Assembly: GCA_911728455.2 (NCBI GenBank)
Contig: OU452226.1
Coordinates: 24,380,872-24,444,871 of the forward strand
DNA from: Marthasterias glacialis
Taxonomy: Eukaryota > Echinodermata > Asteroidea > Forcipulatida > Asteriidae
Length of the DNA stretch: 64,000 bases
Reading direction: 5' to 3'
Position 1 is the first letter of the stretch; every line of letters starts with the position of its first letter. The notes below the pieces were generated by a model, which did not search any database, was not told where the DNA came from, and saw only the letters and a program-made list of their open reading frames with translations. Below, piece by piece: positions 40,701-49,877 of this stretch. The position numbers and the translations under genes were made by a program.

Positions 40701-42688
40701 CTGCTGATCAGAAACACCAGAGCTTGAGTCCAGTGCACTTGACCACTCGGCCACGACACGCCATTTATGTTATATTGTTTTATTTTACCCTAACGCTGAT
40801 GTGTAATAAGCACTATACACTCAGTACCTCCCAAATCCTGTGGGGAAAAATCCACAAGCAGGACTCAGGAAGAACTGGTGCAGAGTAAAATAAAAAGAAT
40901 ATTTAAATATACTTTATACCCAATGCAAATTATTATATATTTTAAGTCTTATAAGAGTTAAATCGTGCGTAGTTACCACTTTTTGGGTTGAGTGGGAGAA
41001 AAGCAAAATGGCCGCCCTATAAAAGGCATTATTTGTAATCTGTTGTACTTGCAGGTGTTGTTGGATGATCTGGGGTTCAGTGATCGGTTTGTTACCCCAC
41101 TGATGCAAGATTACCTTACACCCATTACGAAACTCCTGTACCCAGGCTGTGGGGGAGCTTCCTTAGACTCCCATAAAGCCTTTGTGGTCAAGTACAAGCT
41201 GGGTGAGGACTTGTCGCTGGCCTATCACTACGACAATGCAGAGGTGACTCTGAATGTGTCCCTTGGGAAGGAGTTCAGTGGAGGGTCACTGTACTTTGGA
41301 GATATGAGATGGGTAAGAAGTACTTCAATAGGAATATACCCCCAACCCAAAACTCTCTGTGTATGTTAAATCGGCAGATTGTGTGGCGTGTCGTATCCGA
41401 GTGGTTAGTGCGCCGAACTCAAGCTCTGGTGGCTGAGTCATCGGAGTGAGGGTTCGAGTCCCGGTCATGACGCTTGTGTCCTTGAGCAAGGCACTTAACC
41501 ACAATTGCTCCGTAAAAGTTGGGGAGGTAGAGCCTTATGCTCTACCAGCCAGGCTTCTGATGGATGATACCCAAGCCTATATCCTTACTGACTGTAAAGG
41601 GGGTTACCCTGTTTCAGCCCCAGGAGTAGGTGGCAACGGCCCCTGGAAAAAACAGTTGATTTGTAGCCCACACCTCGAGTGGCTTACTGGCCTAGTGTGT
41701 CTGGCGACTTCCATAAAAAAAAATTAAATAAAATAAAAAAAGATGATCACAGCATACTGATCAAACCATTGTTATACCACTGGTTCTTGTCAACACGATG
41801 CGCTGCACGCACAAGCATACATGCTTGATATTGTGTCCTTATTGAGACGCTGGTATCTGTGTTAAACCATCAAATGCCCATTGAAGACACCAGGCAAAAG
41901 TGGGTCAAAGGTAAAAGACCGACGATCATGGTAGTTGCTTGGTGTTTTTGATGGCCAGTATAATTCATGATTCTTAGAGTAGAGTGATGGTGGTAGATGT
42001 TCGGGTCAGTGATTGGTGTGCACCATGGGCAGCTTTCTACATCTACCTCTTTGACAGTTCTCATCAAAGCCTGTTCAGCATCTCAATGAGGGCGCCAATT
42101 GCAGCCAACCATACCAGAAACACCAGGGTGAACCCCTTCTCTTAGCGATAAGTGTTCTGCCGAGTTCTTTTATGTCTACCTAAGGCTTTACGTCCCATCC
42201 GAAAGATGCAGCAATAATGGTTAAGTGTCTTGCTTAAGGACACAAGTGCAAGACCGGGACTCGAACCCACACTCTGCTGATCAGAAACACCAGAGCTTGA
42301 GTGCGGTCCCCTTAACCGCTCGGCCACAACACGCCATTTAGCCCCATGTAATGTCTTATTACTTTTCTCTAGTCTACAGTACCCTAATACAATGTGACTA
42401 TGCTTTCTTTTTAAGGTGCCCACTCATGAGACGGCATGTACGGAGTCCATACACAAGCCGACCTTTGGCCTCCTGCACAGAGGTCAACACAAACACGGCG
42501 CCCTCCCTATCCGCAGTGGTGAACGATATAACTTGATTATCTGGATGCGGTCTTCGGTTGTGAGGAACCGGCGTTGCCCGATGTGTGACAAGGTACCCCA
42601 GTTAGTGGAGACCGTTGGTCAGGGGGACGGTTTCACTCAGGATCACATTTGGGAGGAAGAAACGGTCAATGTCTGTGCTGCATTGTGA
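34655..42688 (+). CDS. OGFOD2: 2-oxoglutarate and Fe(II)-dependent oxygenase domain protein 2, complete, 7 exons
   Basis: Join of 34655-34783, 35931-35984, 36354-36464, 37094-37193, 39774-39898, 41055-41312 and 42416-42688. All introns are GT-AG and phases fit throughout, giving 349 residues, close to the vertebrate OGFOD2 length of about 350. The N-terminus has the conserved Cys-rich CKCFLTDNIY motif (about residues 12-22), then a helical VERRRNLG region. The C-terminal double-stranded beta-helix domain carries the iron ligands H231 and D233 (HYDNAE) and H286 (KHGA). R296 (GERYNL) would bind the 2-oxoglutarate C5 carboxylate. A CPMC motif (313-316) follows. Oxygenases of this type couple 2-oxoglutarate decarboxylation to substrate hydroxylation; the OGFOD2 substrate is not established. 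All predicted catalytic residues are present, so the enzyme should be active. Confidence 0.96.
35689..35846 (-). mobile_element. MITE family with AATGGGAGACTTTT ends (copy 2), in OGFOD2 intron 1
   Basis: Left TAGTGGGAGACCTTTGAGAC and right GTTCAAAAGTCTCCCATTA are inverted repeats. The body is the reverse complement of the element at 23135-23290 (AGACGCTGGCGGCAGCAGGC, GCGTACTACTGG, AAAAAGGACCG). Confidence 0.87.
35931..35984 (+). CDS. OGFOD2: OGFOD2 exon 2 (residues 44-61)
   Basis: Acceptor TTTTCAAATCAAG, donor AAAG|GTAATG, phase 0 at both ends. Encodes NLQRRGCSGDKLQEILQK, aligning with the RGC motif of OGFOD2. Confidence 0.88.
36354..36464 (+). CDS. OGFOD2: OGFOD2 exon 3 (residues 62-98)
   Basis: Acceptor TTTTCTTCGCAG, donor ACAG|GTGCTT, phase 0. 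Encodes the VKSEVERRRNLGAQSLLRRE helix and SYTPLHQHVY. Confidence 0.95.
36860..36995 (-). repeat. tRNA-derived SINE fragment (family 2, minus)
   Basis: The phrases 'TTACACCAATGGGTGTTAAGC', 'GAGTACTGCGGG' and 'ATCCACAGGCATATTACTCA' precede a degraded antisense box B (GGTGGGATTGGAACTAACC). The same order occurs at 40110-40320 and 44770-44965. Confidence 0.7.
37094..37193 (+). CDS. OGFOD2: OGFOD2 exon 4 (residues 99-131 and first base of 132)
   Basis: Acceptor TGTGTTTTCAG, donor CATG|GTATGA. Encodes KNYFSPEFLSIVSACNSGKA and ends after one base of codon 132. A foldback MITE lies only about 20 bp past the donor. Confidence 0.93.
37212..37352. mobile_element. Foldback MITE in OGFOD2 intron 4
   Basis: The left arm (GGGAGACTTTAGAATGCTAG, GTGGCAGCAGACTTA) is the reverse complement of the right arm ending GAGATGTCTCC at 37352 (TAAGTCTGCTGCCACCTAG). 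The span is 141 bp with a loop of about 30 bp. Confidence 0.9.
38885..39250 (+). repeat. tRNA-derived SINE (family 2), with extra body copy
   Basis: At 39090-39165 there is a tRNA-like head (CTCGGTAGTCAAGTTGGTAG, CTGCTCCGGAATGGCAGGGG, CTGGTTTGAATCTCACCC). The body 'ATGCCTGTGATTTTTTTCAC', 'ACTCGGGAAAGTACTGAGTA' and 'GTGCTTAACACACATCG' follows. The same body phrase occurs at 38907-39000, so two copies lie in tandem about 270 bp apart. Confidence 0.8.
39774..39898 (+). CDS. OGFOD2: OGFOD2 exon 5 (residues 132-173)
   Basis: Acceptor ACTATCAACAG, donor GGG|GTGAGT. Its first two bases complete Ala132. Encodes ERVFSFPLFTQQFCQDFIEE and STDLPKGRPNTMNNYG, the strongly conserved lead-in to the oxygenase core. 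Confidence 0.96.
40110..40320 (-). repeat. tRNA-derived SINE (family 2, minus)
   Basis: Antisense head: GTGGGATTCGAACCCATGAC, CCCGCATTCTAGAGCAGATA, TCTTAACTACTAGACCATCG. Read on the minus strand it has box A (TAGTAGTTAAGATATC) and box B (GGTTCGAATCCCAC). Confidence 0.85.
40466..40763 (-). repeat. tRNA-derived SINE (family 1, minus), near full length
   Basis: On the minus strand it begins TGGCGTGTCGTGGCCGAGTG (box A) and has GGGTTCGAGTCCCGGTC (box B). The body phrase TTGCTTCGTCCTTCGGATGG is followed by an AT-richer tail. The head looks like a Leu/Ser-type tRNA with a long variable arm. Confidence 0.9.
41055..41312 (+). CDS. OGFOD2: OGFOD2 exon 6 (residues 174-259), Fe(II)-binding HxD
   Basis: Acceptor TGTACTTGCAG, donor TGG|GTAAGA, phase 0. 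Encodes LLYPGCGG, LDSHKAFVVKY and the metal-binding HYDNAEVTLNVSLG. Confidence 0.97.
41382..41735 (+). repeat. tRNA-derived SINE (family 1, plus), full length with A-rich tail
   Basis: Begins GGCGTGTCGTATCCGAGTGG (box A), then GGGTTCGAGTCCCGGTCATG (box B) and GTCCTTGAGCAAGGCACTTA. The body ends TGGCGACTTCCATAAAAAAA with an A/T-rich tail. Lies in OGFOD2 intron 6. Confidence 0.92.
42075..42336 (-). repeat. tRNA-derived SINE (family 1, minus)
   Basis: Same order as the copy at 40466: CCAGAAACACCAGGGTG, CGTCCCATCCGAAAGATG, GGGACTCGAACCCACACTCT, CCGCTCGGCCACAACACGCC. Confidence 0.9.
42416..42688 (+). CDS. OGFOD2: OGFOD2 exon 7 (residues 260-349), distal His and Arg
   Basis: Acceptor TTTCTTTTTAAG, phase 0, ends in TGA. 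Contains HRGQHKHGALPI (iron-binding H286), GERYNLIIW (R296) and RNRRCPMC, and ends VNVCAAL. Confidence 0.97.
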   Translation: MPTHETACTESIHKPTFGLLHRGQHKHGALPIRSGERYNLIIWMRSSVVRNRRCPMCDKVPQLVETVGQGDGFTQDHIWEEETVNVCAAL

Positions 42689-42805
42689 TTTTGGGGTGAG
42701 GTCCACAAACCGGATCAGGAATGGGGGTTGTTTGTCAGTCAGTGAACAGTCAGTGAAAAGACCAAAACACTCATGTTTCCGAGAAATGCGATAAATAAGT
42801 AAACA

Positions 42806-42811
42806 AATAAA
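42806..42811 (+). terminator. Candidate polyadenylation signal of OGFOD2
   Basis: AATAAA about 118 bases after the stop codon. Confidence 0.5.
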
Positions 42812-43125
42812 CACATTAAATGCCACATTTTAGCTTTGGAAAAAATATATTTCTATAAAATGATGTAAATTTTGTTAATCTCAATGTAATCCAATTAGTA
42901 ATGTTTAATTTCATATTAAAAGATTGTTCCATGAAATACAAAAAAAAAACACAGCTCTTGCCTGTATGGGATGCAGGCATTTGTACGCAATAGTCTCCAT
43001 AAAATATATTATTGTAAATAAGAAGATGGTATGTAACAAATATATGTACATTTGTTTTCATATTTTTGTAAGTGTCTCACAACTGATTTAATGTATTCAA
43101 TTTTGAGATAAAGAAAGAAAAATTG

Positions 43126-43200
43126 ACTGGAGCGGGATTAGAACCTACTACCGACACTCTACCAACTGAGCTATCCAGCCCTAATGTTGGCGGTCTCCCT
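43126..43200 (-). repeat. tRNA-like sequence lacking the anticodon arm (SINE head)
   Basis: On the minus strand TAGCTCAGTTGGTAGAGTGT (D-arm, box A) runs almost directly into TAGGTTCTAATCCCGCTCC (T-arm, box B). The stretch that would form the anticodon arm is missing. It cannot be a functional tRNA. Confidence 0.7.
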
Positions 43201-43397
43201 ATTTTTGTCAATATTTGTTCGGGGGGTGCCAGTCAGAAGCCATTCAACCGGATACTGAATGTGTTAATGGACACAATCAGCTACTAGAGTCACGTGGCTC
43301 ATAGTGGGTAACGATGGAAACAAAACAAGCAAGCCACGTGCAGTCGATGCAAACTCTGAACAATGCTTGCTTGGTTTGTTAACATTGTACGGATATA

Positions 43398-43603
43398 CTA
43401 ATCCAAGCAGCAAGTCCATGGTGGTTTACACCCCTGCAGCTATGGCCGCCGCATGCGTGTGCATGATGCCACAATAGCGCGTCAGCAGCACATAATGTAC
43501 AAATCAGCATGGAGGATTCACAGTGCGTGTGCATCAACGCGTGCGAGCGACAGCCATCTGCAGTGCATGGTGCAAACCACCATGGACAAGCTGCTTGGAT
43601 TAG
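43398..43603. mobile_element. Terminal-inverted-repeat element (~30-bp ends)
   Basis: CTAATCCAAGCAGCAAGTCC with the following ATGGTGGTTT (43398-43427) pairs with AAACCACCAT and GGACAAGCTGCTTGGATTAG (ending 43603). The two 30-bp ends differ at two bases. The spacer of about 145 bp is GC-rich with GCGTGTGCAT words. Confidence 0.88.
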
Positions 43604-44321
43604 TGCATCCCCACTGTGAGTCACGCGAATCCGGTCGTCGATTGTGTCTATTGCAATACAACGCGGCGCTTTCATTCAAATGTACCAAACTTTTGCGTAG
43701 AATACTGCAAACGTGACACAGGCAGTTCAAACAAATAGTCGTAAAAAGTCACTTATGATTAGGCTAGACGATTAAGTTTCTATTGATTTTATTATCTCCA
43801 CAGTGGAAGTATCCTTTTTAAAGATGTAAATGGCCTGTTATACTTTAAATATTGATTTGCATCCACAATGACTTTCAATGACAACATATCAAGAAGTGTT
43901 TTTGCAAAATAAGACATAACTGGGCACAGGTCAGTGCCAAGAAAATGTCAAACATAAAAAAACTCTTCAACTCATGTTAAATTTGATTGAATGTTTAATG
44001 AAAGTGTTACTGGGTAAAAAAATGGCTTTGCCCTTCTTTTGATGGACAGTTTATATTTCCTGTGTAAGTTTTTTATGTAGGGGAAAGAATTCTTACATGT
44101 AATTACATCGGTAGTGTGGCAGGTGGGTGATGGGATTGTGCCTTTGACATGTTTAACAATACAAGCATGGAATTTGGCACACAGTCACAGTATGTTCATG
44201 AAAAAGATATCTGGGCTATAGGGCCATCGCAGATTTGTCCTTTGAAAAAATACAAGTGGAATAACGAGCAATTTTTAAAACAAAAATAAATTTTGGCTGC
44301 CATTGCTTGGTATTCTACCTA
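43604..44321. other. Gene-less stretch, nothing recognised
   Basis: Non-coding DNA between OGFOD2 and a MITE cluster; no gene or repeat recognised. Confidence 0.4.
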
Positions 44322-44487
44322 TAGAGAGGTTGCATGACCCCGGGAAAAGTTCGTTTGGCAGCCATGTTGGGTACAGCCATGTACAAACTCAATGGCTGAC
44401 GCGTCGTCTGCTGAATGATTTCCAGCGTCTGTTTGTGCACGCAGCATTAGAAGAAGGTATCGGGTGACGTCACGTGAAACCTCTCTA
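44322..44487 (+). mobile_element. MITE family with TAGAGAGGTT ends (copy 2)
   Basis: The left end TAGAGAGGTTGCATGACCCC and right end GTCACGTGAAACCTCTCTA are inverted repeats. The body (AACTCAATGGCTGACGCGTC, TTTGTGCACGCAGCATTAGA) is the reverse complement of 17391-17620. It is 166 bp long. Confidence 0.9.
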
Positions 44488-44519
44488 TGTTTTTCAAAGG
44501 ACAAATCTGCGATGGTCAT

Positions 44520-44651
44520 ATCCTGTTGGTAAGTGATGACGTTTTGGAGCCGGAAGTCCAACGTAAACTAATGGTATACATACAGTACATGTACATGAAC
44601 ATTTGTTACACTGCACTTCCAGCTCCAAAACCGTCACTTTACCAACAGGAT
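44520..44651. mobile_element. Foldback MITE (~37-bp arms)
   Basis: ATCCTGTTGGTAAGTGATGA (then CGTTTTGGAGCCGGAAGT) pairs with ACTTCCAGCTCCAAAACCGT (then CACTTTACCAACAGGAT, ending 44651). The spacer is about 57 bp. It lies 32 bp after the MITE at 44322. Confidence 0.9.
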
Positions 44652-44769
44652 AGCCAAATATCTTTCTCATGACATACTCTGACTGTGTGCCAAGTTCCGA
44701 TGCTCGTATCATCAAACCCTATCTGCCCCACTTAAGGAATAAAGATTATTTTCTTACATCATGTTCACC

Positions 44770-44965
44770 ATTGTGTGATAAGCACTGCTTTGTGATTCCC
44801 ACAGGGGAAAACATTAAAAAAAAAAAAAAAAAAGCCAAAGGCTACTTGGGTGGGAATCGAACCCATTAATAGCGCTACAACAATCCCTGCATTCTAATGC
44901 AAATATCTTAACTGCTAGACCACGGAGCATGTCTGGTGACAAGAGCCCAGTTCAAATCCTAAAAG
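44770..44965 (-). repeat. tRNA-derived SINE (family 2, minus)
   Basis: 'TTGTGTGATAAGCACTGCTT', a poly-A stretch, then the antisense head GGTGGGAATCGAACCCATTA, AATGCAAATATCTTAACTGC, TAGACCACGGAGCATG. Confidence 0.8.
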
Positions 44966-45000
44966 TACAATGTAGCAGTGGGAACCATAAACAATAAGCC

Positions 45001-45346
45001 ATTTGCAAGTTGGATTTGAATAATGTCTGGTACAACGACTTGCGAAGTCACAAGTTACCGCATAAATTTGAATTCCTCAGACTATAGAAACAGTTGCTAT
45101 GTCAAATTGTTTTGGGCAAGCTTTTGTATAGCAACCTCCAGATGAGCAAACCCTGGTACCACACTCACTCAAAACTGTGCATGAATGTCCACCGTCTGTT
45201 ACGTATATGTTCAACAATGCAATAAGCTTGCCCCAAATCATGTGACATAGTAACGCTCTCTTTAGTCTAAGGAATTCAAATATAAGCAGTCACTTGTGAC
45301 TTAGCAAGTCATTGTGCTAGGCATTGTTTAAATCCAACTCGCAAAT
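45001..45346. mobile_element. Long-TIR foldback element (~123-bp arms)
   Basis: The arm 45001-45123 (starts ATTTGCAAGTTGGATTTGAA, ends GGGCAAGCTT) is reverse-complementary, with moderate divergence, to 45223-45346 (ends AATCCAACTCGCAAAT). The central spacer is about 100 bp. There is no ORF of interest, so it is a non-autonomous DNA element. It lies directly upstream of the intact LINE. Confidence 0.92.
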
Positions 45347-45591
45347 CTAACTCTGAAAATTCACACGATTCGTTAATCATATTTTACCAACCTCGCCAAG
45401 CCCTTGCACAGAACATAATCCACAAGTGCGTTGCATCGTGAGACACTAATGACTGCTCCTTGAAAATCAGCTCCTTGAAAATCAGCTAAAATTACCTTAA
45501 TATCTCCTCCATTTCCACCAATAACCTCCAAACGTGAGTATAAACAACTTGTCATCACTTTCACAAACCATCGAAGTTAAAGTCAAGCAGT

Positions 45592-46413
45592 ATGCCCCCC
45601 AAAAAAGACAAAACTAAGTCGGCATCCACTTCGATATCATCAGAGTCAACTTACGCGCCACACTCATCAGGTGATCACCCCTGCTCGCCCATTGCGTCAT
45701 CAGACAATGACATAATCACCTTGCGGCGGGAACTCCGGTCAATGGCGTCTGATCTCAGCAGCAAACTGGACACAGTGATCAACAAACAAGATTCCATTTT
45801 GAAAAGAATTCAAACCCTGGAAACAAAACAACGTGGAATGGAGGAGGCCATTGAGTTCTCGTCAAAGTCCATCGAGGAAATCCAAAAAAAACAAAAGAAC
45901 TTATCCGATGGCGTTTCCACCCTGACGACGCAGCTCAATACGGCCATTACAAAGATTAAACACCTGGAGGACGACACACTTAACCTGGAGCGCCATTCCC
46001 GAAGCTTCAACCTCCGGCTTGGGGGAATCCCGGAAAACCCAAAAGAACCCACCACCTTCCCCTACGACACAGTCAAGAAGATCCTGACGGAGCGGTACAA
46101 CATGCCGGAAGCTGAAGTTGAGGCTGCACATCGTACAGGAAGACCCCCACAATCCCCATCGGACAAGCCCCGCCACATCATCGCGAGATTTCTGTATCGG
46201 TCTGAGCGCCAGGCTGTCCTGTCGAGAGCCAAACATAGTCTTGCAAACACCGGGATGTTTATCCTGCAAGACCTTCCTGCCGCTGACGTTGCCAAAAAAA
46301 GATCCCTCCGAGATGTAATGAAGAAAGCGTACGACGCCGGCAATCGCCCCGTCTTCAAGAATGGCGAGCTCTACATCCAGGGCAGGAAGTATACACCCAC
46401 CCCATCCAGCTAA
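45592..46413 (+). CDS. LINE ORF1 protein, L1-like (Transposase_22-type) RNA-binding protein
   Basis: 273 residues. A polar, basic N-terminus (MPPKKDKTKSAST) is followed by a heptad-rich coiled coil at about 41-134, as in trimeric L1 ORF1p. An RRM-like domain begins at about 136 (RSFNLRLGGIPE), and a C-terminal basic domain includes the conserved 'AHRTGRP...RHIIARFLYRSERQAVLSRA' region. It would bind LINE RNA as a chaperone in the retrotransposition particle. The ATG is the first in the frame, and ORF2 begins 190 bases after its stop. Confidence 0.9.
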   Translation: MPPKKDKTKSASTSISSESTYAPHSSGDHPCSPIASSDNDIITLRRELRSMASDLSSKLDTVINKQDSILKRIQTLETKQRGMEEAIEFSSKSIEEIQKKQKNLSDGVSTLTTQLNTAITKIKHLEDDTLNLERHSRSFNLRLGGIPENPKEPTTFPYDTVKKILTERYNMPEAEVEAAHRTGRPPQSPSDKPRHIIARFLYRSERQAVLSRAKHSLANTGMFILQDLPAADVAKKRSLRDVMKKAYDAGNRPVFKNGELYIQGRKYTPTPSS

Positions 46414-46603
46414 GATTGTTACAGTATAATAGTGCCGTTTATCATTCATAAAACCTGAGTTGATTTTCCTGGTTCAAGTAAATTAAAGTGTTTCCATCAT
46501 GATATATTTATGTATTTGTTTATGTTTGTCCGTGTGTACAGGAGTAAGGCATTGCTATACAGTATGTGCTTATTATCAAAACTAAACTAACCACGATGCT
46601 CCT

Positions 46604-49558
46604 ATGATTCCAAGCCTAGATCCAGATATAAACTTTCAAGCTCCTGTCATAAATTGTGATTACTATGATCAAGATCAATTCCTGAATGCATTTAACAAGA
46701 AAAAATGTTCAAATATGAAATTATTACATATAAATGCACGCAGCTTGCCCCGAAATATTACTTGTATTAGGAACTATGTAAACCTCTTGGAAAACACATT
46801 TTCAATTATTGGGATATCCGAATCATGGTTGAAAGATACTCAAGATCCGCTAGTCCAAATGCATAATTTTTCTATGGAAGGCTTCTGTAGACAAAATAAA
46901 CGAGGTGGTGGGGTAGCACTATATATTAGAGATGACATCGTTTACAAAACTCGTAACGATATATCAGTGAACAATTCAGATATAGAATCATGCTTTATTG
47001 AGCTTGTTAATAATCACAATAGCAACGTGGTTATTGGAGTTGTGTATAAATCACCAAGCGCCCCGTTAAATAATTTTATAGAACTAATTAATGACATATT
47101 GGCTTGTGTTAACAATGAAAACAAAAAGTGTTATATTATGGGTGACTTTAATATTGATTTATTGCAGTATGATACACACAATGGTGTACGTAATTTTATG
47201 GACACTTTGCAATCCCAATCTTTTTATTCCACTATTAACAAACCAACTAGAATTACTGCTGACACTGCAACAGTAATTGACAATATCTTGACAAATGATT
47301 TCAACAACCACCATGCCGGCGTTTTAGTTACTGACATAAGCGATCATTTACCGGTATTCCTAGTTACTGATAATCTTAGGGAAAACCCGCAGAACGAACG
47401 AAGAAACAGTAAGCGTGACTTTAGCAGTAACCATATTCATAATTTTGTCGACGAACTTAACCAAATTGACTGGAGTTTTATAACATCATTGAATAATTTG
47501 CATGAAATATATGGTAACTTTCAGGAGCATGTTGTTAAACTGTATGATAAACATTTCCCCTTGCAAGAGGTGAAACGCAGATATGATTCTTGTAAATCAC
47601 CCTGGCTATCTGATGGCGTTTACAATTCAATAAGGAGGAAAAACCACTTGTATAAAAAATTTCTAAGAAATCCTAATAACCAAAATAAATCCATCTATAC
47701 TCTGTATAAAAATAAATTGAATGCTTTGATTAAAATATCAAAGAAAAATTACTTAAACAAGAAATTTGAACAGGAAAATGGCAATATCAAAGGAACTTGG
47801 AAGCTTATAAATTCTTTGCTAAATAAGGGTAAGCCGAATTCCAACCCGTCTTATGTTGTTAAGGAAGACTGTGTTAAACTAGAGGATAACAAAGAAATTG
47901 CAGATGCATTCAATGAATACTTCGTTAGCGTCGGTACGAAGCTTGCACGTAATCTACCATTATGTAATACTTCGTGTGAGTCTTTTCTTGCAGGAAGATG
48001 TTCACACTCTATCTTTTTAACTCCAGTTACGCAAGAAGAAATTGCAGATTCTCTCAACAAACTTACATGTAGCAAGGCTCCTGGTTTTGATGGGTTAAGT
48101 CCGTTTGTAATTAAACAGGCTAGGTACATTCTTGCTAAACCACTTGCTGAAATCTTCAACAGGTCCTTATCTTCTGGTATTTTCCCCGATGCGTTAAAAA
48201 TAGGTAAGGTTATACCAATACATAAAGGGGGTAATAAACATGATATTGGAAATTTTAGACCTATCTCAGTTTTGTCCACGTTCTCAAAGGTTTTTGAAAG
48301 GATAGTTTATAATAGACTAATATCATTCATTAATAAAAATAGCATTCTTGCTGAGTCGCAGTTTGGCTTTAGGGAAAACCGATCTACAGAGTTAGCAACC
48401 TCATACGTAGTAAATAAACTACTCAAGGCCATAGACGATAAAACGTTTTCCGTTGGTATATTCTTGGACCTTTCAAAGGCTTTCGATACCGTAAACCATG
48501 ACATTTTAATTTCTAAATTGGAACATTATGGTGTGCGTGGAATAGCATTAGCCTGGTTTAAAAGTTATTTATCTAATAGAAAACAATTTGTATTGTTTAA
48601 GTCAACACTGTCTAAAGAACAATATATTTCCTGTGGAGTTCCACAAGGCTCTGTGTTGGGTCCTCTATTATTTATTATTTATATAAACGACATATGTAAT
48701 ACTTCTGATACAATATCCTTCTCTTTATTTGCAGATGACACAAGTTTAGTGTACAGTCATAGTAACGTAGATACAGCTGTTAGTCACCTTAATTTTGAAC
48801 TTTTAAAAATAAGCACTTGGCTGTTGGCAAATAAACTATGTATTAATGTACTGAAATCAAATTATATAATATTTTGTCCGAGACAGCAGAAATATACTCA
48901 AACGGTTCCTTTAATATTAAATGGTGTTAACTTGCAAAAAGTAAAAAGTACAAAATTTCTAGGCATTTATATTGACGAAAATCTTAACTGGAAGAGTCAC
49001 GTTGATGTAGTGTCAAGCAAAATATCAAAAACCATCGGTATAATGAATCGTTTGAGGTTTTTCTTACCAAAGAATATCTTAATAACTCTTTACAACTCAT
49101 TAGTCCTCCCATATTTAAATTACTCAATTCTCACTTGGGGTGGCTCTTCATCCTGTGATAAACTTCTTATTTTACAAAAACGAGCTGTTCGAATAATTTT
49201 CAACGCTCATTATCGGGACCATACCTCTCCTTTGTTTGCCGAACTGAAACTACTACACTTTAATGATCTCTATAACCTCAACCTTGGAAAATTCATGTAC
49301 AGGTATATAAATAATTTGTTACCTTCCTGTTTTAGTTCATGTTTTACTCTCACTTCAGATGTGCATTCTTATAACACTAGAAGCAGCTCGAACAAGAACA
49401 TTTATGTTAGTTTTAACAGAACGTCAATGTTTAAAAATGGCCTCGTTCAACGAGGTACACATTTTTGGAATAGTCTACCCACCCCTCTTAAAACATCATT
49501 AAGTTTATCTACATTCACCAAACAACTAAAAACACAACTGCTCCAATCATATTCTTAA
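46604..49558 (+). CDS. LINE ORF2: endonuclease-reverse transcriptase
   Basis: 984 residues with no stop or frameshift. The N-terminal apurinic-like endonuclease (about 38-265) shows LLHINARSLPRN, GISESWL, the GDFN motif near residue 180 and SDHLPVF near 246. A linker with basic helices follows. The reverse transcriptase domain has KAPGFDGLSP, FRPISVLSTFSKVFE, QFGFRENRST, VGIFLDLSKAFDTVNHDIL, GVPQGSVLGPLLF and the catalytic FADD near residue 709. The C-terminal region ends with HFWNSLPTPLKT. It nicks target DNA and primes reverse transcription of the element's own RNA. The motif set places it in the Jockey/CR1/L2 group. Confidence 0.96.
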   Translation: MIPSLDPDINFQAPVINCDYYDQDQFLNAFNKKKCSNMKLLHINARSLPRNITCIRNYVNLLENTFSIIGISESWLKDTQDPLVQMHNFSMEGFCRQNKRGGGVALYIRDDIVYKTRNDISVNNSDIESCFIELVNNHNSNVVIGVVYKSPSAPLNNFIELINDILACVNNENKKCYIMGDFNIDLLQYDTHNGVRNFMDTLQSQSFYSTINKPTRITADTATVIDNILTNDFNNHHAGVLVTDISDHLPVFLVTDNLRENPQNERRNSKRDFSSNHIHNFVDELNQIDWSFITSLNNLHEIYGNFQEHVVKLYDKHFPLQEVKRRYDSCKSPWLSDGVYNSIRRKNHLYKKFLRNPNNQNKSIYTLYKNKLNALIKISKKNYLNKKFEQENGNIKGTWKLINSLLNKGKPNSNPSYVVKEDCVKLEDNKEIADAFNEYFVSVGTKLARNLPLCNTSCESFLAGRCSHSIFLTPVTQEEIADSLNKLTCSKAPGFDGLSPFVIKQARYILAKPLAEIFNRSLSSGIFPDALKIGKVIPIHKGGNKHDIGNFRPISVLSTFSKVFERIVYNRLISFINKNSILAESQFGFRENRSTELATSYVVNKLLKAIDDKTFSVGIFLDLSKAFDTVNHDILISKLEHYGVRGIALAWFKSYLSNRKQFVLFKSTLSKEQYISCGVPQGSVLGPLLFIIYINDICNTSDTISFSLFADDTSLVYSHSNVDTAVSHLNFELLKISTWLLANKLCINVLKSNYIIFCPRQQKYTQTVPLILNGVNLQKVKSTKFLGIYIDENLNWKSHVDVVSSKISKTIGIMNRLRFFLPKNILITLYNSLVLPYLNYSILTWGGSSSCDKLLILQKRAVRIIFNAHYRDHTSPLFAELKLLHFNDLYNLNLGKFMYRYINNLLPSCFSSCFTLTSDVHSYNTRSSSNKNIYVSFNRTSMFKNGLVQRGTHFWNSLPTPLKTSLSLSTFTKQLKTQLLQSYS

Positions 49559-49855
49559 TCTGTAATGGAAAAATTGTCATTTAGCAATAGCTCAATTATG
49601 CTCCTATATGTCTGTCATTGTCCTTTTTTCGTTTGTCATTTGCCAGTCTGTGTTTGTCTGTCAAGGGTACGGGTACAAAAGCTTTGCTTCACCCTTTGCC
49701 CAATGTTGTTATGTGAATAATGTTTAAACTAAGCTTCGTTAAGTTAATATTGTTATAAATGATTATTTCGTCTTTTAAAATATGTTGTTATAATAGTGTT
49801 AACTTAATGGTGTATGTATTATGTATTATCATAACAATGTTGAAATAAATGTTCT

Positions 49856-49877
49856 ATGATTGATTGATTGATTGATT
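49856..49877 (+). repeat. (TGAT)n LINE 3' tail
   Basis: A short tetranucleotide array just after a TGAAATAAATG polyadenylation-like phrase; marks the LINE 3' end. Confidence 0.9.
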
